The notes under the pieces: model-generated | Seen by the model: only the letters and a program-made list of their open reading frames with translations | Databases searched by the model: none | What the model was told of the DNA's origin: nothing | Program-made: the position numbers and the translations under genes | Shown here: in pieces, positions 1 through 8,564 of the stretch | Position numbering within the stretch: the stretch's first letter is position 1 | Layout of the letters: each line of letters opens with the position of its first letter | From: CAVONV01 sp963697355 | GTDB taxonomy: Bacteria > Acidobacteriota > Vicinamibacteria > Marinacidobacterales > DATDRI01 | Reading direction: 5' to 3' | Assembly: GCA_963697355.1 (NCBI GenBank) | Contig: CAVONV010000009.1 | Coordinates: 1-64,000, forward strand | DNA length: 64,000 nucleotides

Positions 1-862
1 CTTCGAGGGGCTCTACACGATCAGCGACTCGAAATATTATGGAGGACTACGACCTGGCTCTCTACGCGTCCAACACCGACGGCGTCACCACGCTATATCC
101 GGGTCCCATCGATCACCCCGACTCCATGTTCTTGGGCTTCGACTACTTCGGCTACACAGAGAATCCGGGCTCGAACTTCGTCATTGCCACGCTGGAAGGC
201 GGAAAGCGCAACTATCAGGGTGCGGAGCTCACGTTTCGGAAACGCTACTCCAACAATTGGCAAGCGTTGGTTTCATACACCTACAACTGGGCCGAGGGGA
301 ACACCAACTCCGATGGGAACGCCGACTACCAAGGTGACGTAATATGGCTCAATCCTCGGGCGCCGAATCAGTTTGGTCGGCAGCCGGCTTGATCAACCAC
401 ATGTTCAAGGGCGCTTTCACCTACCGGTTCGACATGGGACTCGAGTTGGGCGGTGCCTACCGCTGGAACTCGGGGCTCTGGCTCAGCAAGACGTTTCAGG
501 CAGCCAGCCGGCACTTGCCGGCTCGAACCAGCGCGCTGGGGCTGCCAGACTTCGAGTATGCGGGCATCACGCGGAGCTGGATCGCCCCCGATGTCGTCGG
601 GGTCCGTGGATAACCCATCCTGGGGTCAGCTCGACTTGCGGGTCCAATATATCGCCGACTTCGGCAGGAATCTGGTGGGTGAGTTTTTCCTCGATGTTTT
701 CAACGTCGCTAACAATCAAGGTCCGCGTCGGACCATGGACCTCGTCGCGGGCGAGGGCGGCAACGCTTTTGGTGATGACGTCCGATGGGTGAACCCGAGA
801 CGTCTGTTCCTCGGTGCCCATCTAAGATTGCTCGCAACTCTTAGACTGACGTTGCGCTTTGT
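1..862 (+). CDS. TonB-dependent receptor, C-terminal part (5' end outside window, frameshifted)
   Basis: This is the C-terminal part of an outer-membrane beta-barrel receptor of the acidobacterial TonB-dependent type. Alternating aromatic/hydrophobic strands are visible (ALVSYTYNWAEGN, GAFTYRFDMGLELGGAYRW, WGQLDLRVQYIADFG, GEFFLDVFNVANNQG), and FLDVFNVAN is typical of the last barrel strands. The reading frame has to be joined across at least three indels: near 43 (YTISDSKYY runs into EDYDLALYAS after removal of one G), near 380 and near 605. The frame is still open when it reaches the terminator at 863, so another indel or a lost stop near 830-860 is likely. The protein should bind a large substrate at the cell surface, but the substrate cannot be inferred. 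The family is clear; the exact protein sequence is not. Confidence 0.75.
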
Positions 863-888
863 GGGGGCCTTCGGGCCCCCTCTTTTTT
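863..888 (+). terminator. Rho-independent terminator downstream of the TonB receptor
   Basis: A perfect 7-bp GC stem (GGGGGCC / GGCCCCC) closes on a TTCG tetraloop and is followed directly by TCTTTTTT. The U-tract exists only on the plus strand, so it should terminate the receptor transcript and not the convergent hydrolase gene. Confidence 0.9.
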
Positions 889-933
889 GTCGCTCGGCCC
901 TCACCGTTTCTAAGTTGTGGCGACGAAGTTCCT

Positions 934-1681
934 TCAGCCTCCGGCGAGATGGGCCGCCAACTCCTCAAAAGCCGCTGCTTCACTCCTTCCGTTCTTCTTG
1001 ATCCAGCTAGCCGCCCTTCTCGGGTGGGGTATGAATTCCGAGAACTGGTAGTGGCCCACCCCCTCGCGCGACAATGAGCTCTACCTTGGCCCTGCGTGCT
1101 TTGAGCTTCTTCGCCGCCTCCCGAGCCGGACCAATCGAGACGACGCGGTCATCAACACTGTGAATGATGCATATCGGCATCCCAGCAATCCTACCCAACG
1201 AGTCTTCATCCGGCGAACCTGCCATGGGTATTGCCGCTCGAAAAAAGGTCGGATGACGAGTCGCCATGTACCAGGTCCCGTGACCTCCCAAGCTGTACCC
1301 CGTCACCAAGATTCGACTGTGGTCAATCGAGTAGTTCTCGAGAAGTTTCTGCAACAGCTCCATTACAGCCTTGTCACTCTCGGGATTGTTCCAACCTTGT
1401 GAAGGGCAGTCCGGGGCCACCAGAATGGCGCCCAGGCTTTTCAAGCCCGGCTCGACTAACTGTGTGAGCAGCCCTTTTCCATAGTAGGGCGTGACCTGGC
1501 CACCGTAATGGAGAGCAAGAACCAGTGGGCGAGTTTGCCCGGGTTCGTAGTCTTTGGGAATCGAAAGCGTGTAGCGGATCCGTCCGCTCTGAGAGCTGTC
1601 GAATGTTCGCTCGTGCATACCGGGAAGCTGAGGTAGCCCGTGCACAGTCATCATAAGTGCAAACAACAAAACATGGATCAT
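934..1681 (-). CDS. Secreted alpha/beta hydrolase (feruloyl esterase/PHB depolymerase-like), one frameshift
   Basis: Serine hydrolase with an N-terminal signal peptide (about residues 1-18). The nucleophile elbow GYSLGGHG lies around residue 130 and the acid residue in HSVDDRVV around 177. As read, the protein stops at 1007 just after IVARGGG without a catalytic histidine. Removing one G from the five-base run at 1058-1062 (CCCCC on the plus strand) restores GVGHYQFSEF, which supplies the missing His, and keeps the frame open to a stop at 934 with a sensible tail (WIKKNGRSEAAAFEELAAHL). The gene was therefore probably intact and the frameshift an error. It is likely to cleave esters or short peptides in the periplasm; the substrate is unknown. 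The RBS before the ATG at 1681 is weak. Confidence 0.8.
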
Positions 1682-1788
1682 GATTCCTCACTATTGCCTG
1701 TGCCGGCCGGTAGCAGTGTGCATATCCCAACGACGTGCTCGTCGGGCGTCTCGACGCCCGAAAATGGGCACCTATTCTTATCCGGACC

Positions 1789-3152
1789 CTAAGAGTTACC
1801 CATCCGTTGTTTTACCCTCTTCAGATTCTCGACGGCAGGTGTGAAATTGGGTTCGACCTCCAACGCTTGCTGATAGTACTTCACGGCCTCTTCCAGTTGG
1901 CCGAGTTGCTCGTGGACGAGTCCGAGGTCGTTCAACGCCATGAAGTTTCTCGGATTGATCGAGAGGGTCCGTTTCAAGTGGGAGAGCCCCTTGTCTACCT
2001 GCCCGCTCATCAGGAGGGCACCGGCCAGAGTGTAGTGGAGTGCATCTAAGGCCACCACATCTTCCGGAAAGTCAGCCGCGGCGGTAATCGCTGTTTCCAG
2101 GTGTGGGATCGCCTCCGCGTACTTCTCCTCTTGACCAAGAATCTGGCCGTAGAGATGGTGGAGTGACGGGTGTCTGGGGCTTACCTCGAGACCCCGGTCC
2201 AAGACCTCCTTTGCCTTCCGCGGATTGCTGTCGACGACCATGCACCGAGCGAGCCATTCATAGGCAACCGGTGAGTCCGCTTCGAGCTCGACGGCCTTCT
2301 CGAAAGCGTTTTTAGCTTCGTTGACCTGCCGGTGGGCGAAGAGTGCTCTACCGAGCCCCATGAGCGCGGGGACCGAGTCGGCGTCGAGTGCGAGCGCCCG
2401 GGAAAAGACTCGATGGCTTCCCGGAAGCGACCGCGGTCGCCCAACAGGAGCCCGCGATTGACGAGAGCTTCGATGTAGTTCGGCCTCAGCGAAAGCGCTT
2501 TTTCGAAATCCTTAGAAGCTTCGTCTAGACGGCCGGCTTTGGCCCGAACATTTCCTAGGTTGTTGTAGGCTTCGGGGTATTGGGGATCGAGCTCGAGGGC
2601 TCTGGTGATGGCCGCCTGGGCACGGTCGAGATCGCCTTTTCTCGTATAGTAGGTCCCAAGATTGTTGTGCGCGATCGCTAGTCCGGGGTCGATTCGAACG
2701 GCTCGTTCCGCCTGGGCTATGGCCTCATCCAGTCCCTCGCCGGCGGCGCAGACCGCGCTGAGATAGTTGTAAGCGACGGCCGCTTCCGGATTCAGTCGTA
2801 TGGCTTCCCTCAAGCTGACCTCGGCCTCCTGGTAGTGCTCGGATCCCAAACTCAATATTCCAGCATTGAGGTGGGCCTCCCAATCGTCGGCGAGTTGCTC
2901 CTCCGCTGGCCGGGCCTTTCTTTCTTCCTCAATGGTGTTGCCCCACCAGAGGAGGGCCCTGGATATGTTGACCGACTGGACTCCCGCAATCTCGAGCGCC
3001 AGCCCGACGATGACAGCGAACGCAACGAGAGTGGCGAAAGCAAAGAGGCCCTTTTTCTTCCCGGAAAGCTCGAGTCTTCGTTCCCGCTGGGGAGGGGGAG
3101 GGATCGCTTTCCGCTTCTTCGGCTTGCGTTTCGAGGAGGACTTCTTACCCAT
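1789..3152 (-). CDS. Membrane-anchored TPR protein, one frameshift
   Basis: The N-terminus is very basic (KKSSSKRKPKKRK) and is followed by one transmembrane helix at about residues 36-57, then a chain of TPR units (for example AVAYNYLSAV, AIAHNNLGTYYTRKGDLDRA, PEAYNNLGNVRAKAGRLDEA). The frame breaks at about 2400-2407: adding one base to the TTTTCCC run turns the junk tail after REAIESF into SRALALDADSVPALMGLG, which joins the remaining TPRs down to the stop at 1789. The joined protein has about 455 residues. TPR domains of this kind are protein-protein scaffolds. It is probably anchored in the inner membrane with the repeats in the periplasm, next to the GWxTD protein on the same strand. 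No enzymatic motif is seen. Confidence 0.8.
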
Positions 3153-3207
3153 GGTCTCGGGGAAAAACTGAGCTCCGTTCCGCCGCCCCAGGAGCCCGAT
3201 TGGGGCA

Positions 3208-5288
3208 CTAGTCGTTCTTGGCCGCCGTGGTGGCTATAGAGGCCAACTTGCTCTTGATATCCTCTTGGTTGGGGTTGAGCTCGAGCGATTGTTCAAAGAA
3301 CTTCTTTGCCGTTGCTTGATCTCCGAGCTGCTGATGGCATTCTCCCAGTGCGTTGAGTAAAGAAGTTCCCGGCGGACGTATCGTGCCGGCTCGCCCCAGA
3401 TAGTCGACTGCTCGAGTGAAGTCCTTCTTGAAATAGAATGCGAAACCGAGACCAGCCACCACTTCGTATTGGTTGGGGAACCGATCCTCCAGGGGCTGAA
3501 GAAGCTCCAACGCGCGGTCTGGCTCGCGCCAGCCGACATAGATGCCTGCCAGCCTCCACCTGGCCTGCGGGAGCTCAGGGTTGTTGGCGTCCACGGCCAC
3601 CTCCAATGCCCGCTGAGCCAGCTCAATCCGGCCGAGTGTCAGGAGCTGGTCGCCGAGGGTCAAGGGCAACAACCCAGGAACATTAGTATCGAAGCTACGC
3701 CGATGAATCCACGGGCGGGCGATGACGGTCCGCGGAGAAACTTGGAAAGGGACCGATTTCTCGTCGAGGACGGTTCCGTCTTGCGCCACGAGCTGACCGC
3801 GCATTCGGTATCGGCCGCCGGTCATCTCGGTCAAGAGGAAGGACTCCAATAGGGCTCCGCCTTGGACGGTCGCCAATGGCGCGGAACGCTCTGAGACGAT
3901 GTCACCTTGGGCATCAACGAGCGCCAGTTCGAGCTGGGATTCCGACGAATCTCCCAAAACCTGGGTGAGTACGTGAACGGTTTCACCCAGCGTGAAAGTG
4001 CCCTCTACGGCGGGGTGGATACGAAGTTTGCCGATTTGAAACGTACGAAGCTCTCCTACCTCCGAGGTGTCGTCCATTTGCTCGCTTCGAAATCCCAGGA
4101 TGAGGTTGCCGATTCCCGGTGCGTTCTGCGGAATTTGCTCCACCGTTAATTTGTGTTCAGCCACCGTGTACTGCTGGACCACTCGATTTCTCAAGATCAC
4201 GGTGACCGTGTACTCACCCGGTACGATGGGAAAATCGTCCTGGTAGGCAAAAGGATAGCGGTCGAACTGTTGGATCTGGCTCTCGGTCAGCTCCACGTAG
4301 ACTTCCTTGTCGTTGGCCACCACCTGCTTTCCGTCCTGGTCGGTGACTTCGAGGCTCACGTCGAGCGTCGTGTAGTATTTGGTCTCATCAGTCTCCAGTA
4401 CGAAATCGCTGCGGGTCGATCTCGATACTGTAGTGGAGAAACGGAGCGCCCATCGGACCCATCAGGGTCGTGAAAATGCTGCGACTCGGCACGAAATTGA
4501 AGGAGTAGTCCGACGAGACTCTCTTTCCGTAGCGGACCCATGCGTCGGCGTAGTCGGTGCGAACGGCGCGTTTGGGTGACTCGACGATGCGCGGTAACAC
4601 CATGTCGGCACCGAGCGAGGGACGGCCGGTATAATAGTCGGGCGAATCGCTCGTATCGAACGACAGGGATGCGTGAGCGAGGTCGGTGGAGACGTCCAGG
4701 AGCATTTCGACCGCTTCTGGCGGAATCATCCGAAAACCCAGGCGTCCCTCTGATCAGGGACGTGGGTCCATCGATGGTGGGGCTGTAGAGTTTGTACTCC
4801 CCTACGTCTTGCGGCTTGTGAAACAGCAGATAGAAGAAGTTCGGTAGCCCTTTCGATATGTCGCCTTGATAGAACCACAGCTCACAATACGTTAAGTATT
4901 GATACGATTCGAAGACCTGTCTTTCCCTGGGCTTGCCGAGAATGATGTACATTCGCCCCTGGTCCGTCTTCCATCCGGGACGAGAGGTCTGTTTGCTGAA
5001 GTTGAGATTCGCAAATTCGATCCGACGGTAGTGCTCGTCTCGAAACTCGTTCTCCGGCGTTGCGCGGTTCGGGTCTCGCCGACCCCAGAAGGCCTGGATG
5101 AATCTTTCTCTATCCTCGAAGGTCTCCAGTGTGAGAAAAACGTCTTTTTCCTTGTCGGTGATGATGTAGACGACCTCTTCCTCGAGCCATTTGCGGTGCT
5201 CAGGGGAGAGCTCGTCCGCTTGACTGCCGAGGGCTAGAGCCGGGAGTATGAGACAAAAAGCCACAAGAGCCCATAATCGACCATTCAT
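3208..5288 (-). CDS. GWxTD domain protein with C-terminal TPRs, two frameshifts
   Basis: Secreted protein with a signal peptide (MNGRLWALVAFCLILPALALG; ATG at 5288 is preferred over the upstream ATG at 5324). The diagnostic GWKTD motif lies at about residues 105-109, followed by GRMYIILGKPRERQVF, the hallmark of the GWxTD family common in Acidobacteriota. The middle part has beta-rich segments (PGEYTVTVILRN) and the C-terminus carries TPR-like units (SLLNALGECHQQLGDQATAKKFFEQSL). Two extra bases break the frame: one in the AAAA run at 4733-4737 and one near 4395, where removing a C gives DPSDFVLETDE and rejoins KYYTTLDVSLEV. The molecular role of GWxTD proteins is not established; envelope scaffolding is an inference. 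Its neighbours are two TPR genes. Confidence 0.82.
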
Positions 5289-5435
5289 ACCGTGGATCGT
5301 AGCGCTTCGAGCCCGAAACTCCAAAATCCATCATCCTCGAATGTGACGCTCGAATCTGAGGCGGCATGGGTCGGCGTTGTCTTTCGGTCGCCCAGCAGCT
5401 AAACTGTTGGATCTTAGGCCCCCTGAGGCTCTGGG

Positions 5436-6598
5436 ATGATCCTCTTCAGCACTCTCTTGTCGTTCTGCTTGTTCATCGGCCCGATGGACGAATCTCCCCT
5501 TCGAGCACAGGACCCGGCGTCGGAAGAGCTCTCGACATACCGAACAAACTCTGGACAACTTCGGGTTCGAGCGCTATCGGACGTTGATCGACCGCTATCG
5601 TGCCGGTGATTTTCAGTGGACGGTGGAAGAGCTGGCCTCTGTCCCTATCGATACCGTGGGTTATTTGAGTGACCAGCTACCCAGATTCACCGATGAGCTG
5701 AAGGAACTCTTTCCGGAGTGGTCCGTGTCGGAAGCCGATCTCCAGGCGGCGGTTCTCCTCCACACGCAAGTCGCCATCCTGAATTCCAACGAGCGTGAAC
5801 CGGACGATGCAAGAGGCTCACTGGACGGCGGCCCGTTCCATTTGTAGCCACATTGGAGACAAGAGCTTCAGGCGGCTTTGGCTCCTTGCTCTCGGCTATT
5901 TCTATCAAAACAAACTGGAAGAAGAGCCCGCCACCGCGGTTTTGGAAACCGCCTTGAGGGAGTTTCCCAAAGATCCGGAGATCTTGCTGGCTCTCGGCAC
6001 CGTTCATGAGTCGCTGGGTGATTTCCTGGGACGTCGATCCTTGAAGCGACCCGTGGGATCGTTGACGTCAATGTCCTTTGAGGAGCAACAACACTTCAAA
6101 TGGTGGAGGCGCTTCGAGTCCGATATCCGCCAACATATGAAGCGTGCCCAAGATTTCTACAAGAAGGCGTTGGAAGAAGACCCGGAGCTCGTCGAGGCAC
6201 ATCTCAGGCTGGGCCGAGTTCTCCACTACCATGGAAAGGACGACGATGCGTTGCGCCGGTTCGAGTGGATCCAGAAGAATGCTCCGGAGTCTCCACATCT
6301 AGGGATGGCACATTTGTTCGCCGGTCGCGTCCATGAGCAAGAGGATCGGATCGATGAGGCCCTGGAACATTACCGGGCCGCCGTTCGTGCGAAGAGTGAT
6401 TGGCAGCTCTTCTATTTGGCGTTGAGTCACGCACTGCGTCGTTCGGGTGATGACGCCGAGAGCCGCAAGGTCTTGGAGCAGGGCCTTCGGTTGGACATCG
6501 ATCCTCGAAATCCCCAAGGAGGCCTTTGGGATTACATCTGCAGAAGAGATAAGTTCGTGCATCTGGTCGAACAACTTCGGAGTGAGGTGCTTCGGTGA
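5436..6598 (+). CDS. Secreted TPR protein, coupled to VWFA gene, two frameshifts
   Basis: The proposed start at 5436 gives a short hydrophobic signal sequence (MILFSTLLSFCLFIGPM). An extra base near 5545 shifts the frame into LDNFGFERYRTLIDRY, and a second near 5780-5795 shifts it into VNRTMQEAHWTAAR. The rest, to 6598, is continuous and TPR-rich (LVEAHLRLGRVLHYHGKDDDA, HLFAGRVHEQEDRIDEALEHY). The stop overlaps the GTG start of the VWFA gene (GTGA), so the two are translationally coupled. The closest relative in the window is the TPR gene at 48.2-50.1 kb, which shares the same C-terminal layout and is also followed by a VWFA gene. The function is unknown; a partner or chaperone for the VWFA protein is an inference. 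Confidence 0.75.
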
Positions 6599-7530
6599 TA
6601 CTAAATGCACTGCTGGTGTCCGTCATGTGTTGCCAGCAGACGCCGGTCTTCCGCATCGATGTGGATGCCGTTCAACTGGACGTCTTCGTTGCAAAGGATG
6701 GGAATGCCTTGCTGGACTTGACGGTGGAGGATTTTGAGGTTTATGACAGCGGCGTCCGGCAGGAAATCCGGTTGGTCGAGCCGGAAGCCGTACCGCTAAG
6801 CACCGTCCTCGTCTTCGATACGAGCGAGAGCGTTCGCGGGGAAAAGCACCACCACTTGAAAGCAGCGGCGCGGGCGTTCTTAGATGGTCTGAATGAGAAC
6901 GACCGTGCGGCTCTCTTGACACTTTCCACCTGCCTCCAACTCGGTGGTGGGCTCGACGGGGACGTGAGCGCGGTGGTCGAAGCTCTAGCCCTGACCGAAG
7001 CTTTCGGGATGACGGCGTTGTACGACGGCCTCTATGCCGGTTTGAGGATCATCGACGAGGAGGAGAGACCTCTTCTTCTACTGTTCACCGATGGGCGGGA
7101 TACCTCCAGCTGGTTGTCCGATGTCGAGGTTCTCGAGTTCATGCGGGAGTCGAACGCCGTGGTGTATGCCGTGACCACGCAATCGCCTCCACCGGATGAG
7201 GGTCCGGATCGAGCGAACATCATGGCCCAGAACATGAAGAGCGGGCTTGTGTCTCGTCGCAAGGGAACCGTTGCCCCCGAGATTCAGTTCCTCGAGGAGC
7301 TCGCGAGACTAACGGGGGGTGGTTTGTTGTACACGGAATCGCCGTCGCTGTTGCAGGAGGCGTTCCAACAGGTTCTATCGGAGGTGAAAACCCGCTATCT
7401 GCTGTCGTACTTTCCAACCGGCGTCGACCGCGAGGGCTGGCACGAGCTCGAGGTCAAAGTCAAGAAATCCGGGGCGGAGGTCAAGACGAGGCCCGGGTAT
7501 TGGAAAGGGTCCAGCTCACCTCGTCCCTAA
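6595..7530 (+). CDS. VWFA-related secreted protein (TIGR03436 type)
   Basis: Protein of 311 residues with a short hydrophobic N-terminus. The region VFRIDVDAVQLDVFVAKDG is the conserved lead-in of acidobacterial VWFA-related proteins, followed by DFEVYDSGVRQEI. The von Willebrand A domain has an intact MIDAS: DTSES at residues 75-79, the threonine in GMTALYDGL, and the aspartate of FTDGRD. The C-terminal beta segment (RYLLSYFPTG, GWHELEVKVKK, RPGYW) is also typical. GTG start, overlapping the stop of the upstream TPR gene by 4 nt. These domains bind metal-dependent protein ligands; the ligand is unknown. The 3' end overlaps the convergent kinase-like gene by 15 bp. Confidence 0.9.
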   Translation: MILNALLVSVMCCQQTPVFRIDVDAVQLDVFVAKDGNALLDLTVEDFEVYDSGVRQEIRLVEPEAVPLSTVLVFDTSESVRGEKHHHLKAAARAFLDGLNENDRAALLTLSTCLQLGGGLDGDVSAVVEALALTEAFGMTALYDGLYAGLRIIDEEERPLLLLFTDGRDTSSWLSDVEVLEFMRESNAVVYAVTTQSPPPDEGPDRANIMAQNMKSGLVSRRKGTVAPEIQFLEELARLTGGGLLYTESPSLLQEAFQQVLSEVKTRYLLSYFPTGVDREGWHELEVKVKKSGAEVKTRPGYWKGSSSPRP

Positions 7531-8325
7531 GTTTGGGAAGAACACGGCCTCTTCCCCTCTTTGCTCGATAATCTCGTCCAGGTGCTCGAGGAGCAGGTCG
7601 CGTCGTTTGAGGATGCCCCCAATCTGACTCTTGGGCAGAATCGAACCGAGATGGGTTTGCAGGTCATCGAGCTCGAGAGACCGGATTTTGTTGACGATAG
7701 CGCGATCGAACTTCACTGGGTACTTGCCGGGATTCTCGAAGATCTTCGAGCCGGCAATGAAAGCCCGTGAATGATCGATGAGGATGATGTGGGGATGGGG
7801 ATCAACCAAGATGTTTTGTTGGTTTCTATCGTCGTTGTGGATCAAGAGGTCGAACATCCTCATCACCGCATACTGCCGCATCCAAATCGGCGATTGAGAT
7901 GCCTCTTGGGCTTCCGCCAAAAGGCGGCAGTCGTCGACCCATAGCTGCAGTGACCCCCGATAGATTTCAATCTCCCTTTCAACGGTGGGCGGTACCATAT
8001 CGAGACCGAGCATTCGGTCCATCCGATAGGCCGCGATCTCGGCTTGATAGCTTTCCCAAAAACCCTTTTGACGGCCCCGCTTGATGGGTTTGAAAACGGC
8101 ATGGAACGTCTGTCCCTCGTTGCGAAGAGTCACCTTTACCGGGGCTGTCACTCCCATTCCGACCTTTTCGTGCGAAACGACTTCGGCGGTTCGTAGCATC
8201 TCCTCATACTTCGCGGGGTCCTCGAGCCATTTCTTGTGGGTGCAGGCGGGTTTGCCCTCTTCTTGGCCGACCATGGTCGCGGCGAGAAGGAGCCAGCAGG
8301 GTAGCGCCGCATCTAGTTTTGTCAT
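7516..8325 (-). CDS. Secreted PI3/PI4-kinase-fold protein (SCO1664/HipA/Fam20-like)
   Basis: The ATG at 8325 gives a clean signal peptide (MTKLDAALPCWLLLAATMVG); an in-frame upstream start at 8400 would spoil it. The body looks like a small PI3/PI4-kinase-type fold. The putative ATP-binding lysine is in VFKPIKRG, followed by a conserved segment AEIAAYRMDRMLG and VPPTVERE. The catalytic-loop-like motif is NDDRNQQNILVD and the metal-binding aspartate lies in ILIDHSRAF. An exported kinase fold would act outside the cytoplasm, as Fam20C does in eukaryotes. Whether it phosphorylates protein, lipid or sugar cannot be told from sequence. The gene call is firm; the fold assignment is motif-based and moderately sure. 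Confidence 0.75.
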   Translation of the reverse strand: MTKLDAALPCWLLLAATMVGQEEGKPACTHKKWLEDPAKYEEMLRTAEVVSHEKVGMGVTAPVKVTLRNEGQTFHAVFKPIKRGRQKGFWESYQAEIAAYRMDRMLGLDMVPPTVEREIEIYRGSLQLWVDDCRLLAEAQEASQSPIWMRQYAVMRMFDLLIHNDDRNQQNILVDPHPHIILIDHSRAFIAGSKIFENPGKYPVKFDRAIVNKIRSLELDDLQTHLGSILPKSQIGGILKRRDLLLEHLDEIIEQRGEEAVFFPNLGTR

Positions 8326-8433
8326 TGGGACTCCGAGGGCATCCGGGACCACCTGAATAGGACGTGGGGAGATTATAAACGTGAACGGGTGGACAACCAA
8401 TAGGGGTTGAGTGGAAGCTCAATTCACTCCTCC

Positions 8434-8551
8434 GGGGCAGGGGTAACGGTAACGGCAACGGGCAACGGGCAAGGGCAAGGGCAAGGGCAAGGGCAAGGGC
8501 AGAGGGCAGGGGCAGGGGCAGGGGCAGGGGCAGGGGCAGGGGCAGGGGCAA
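8434..8551. repeat. G-rich degenerate hexamer tandem array
   Basis: Plus-strand array that drifts from GGTAAC/GGCAAC units through about five GGGCAA units to about eight GGGGCA units. The G-tracts of 3-4 with short spacers could fold as a G-quadruplex on the plus strand. It sits just 3' of the uvrA stop, between uvrA and the start of the kinase-like gene. Translation across it gives only a low-complexity Pro-Leu/Ala-Leu run, so it is not coding. Confidence 0.92.
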
Positions 8552-8564
8552 GAAAGATGTGGTC

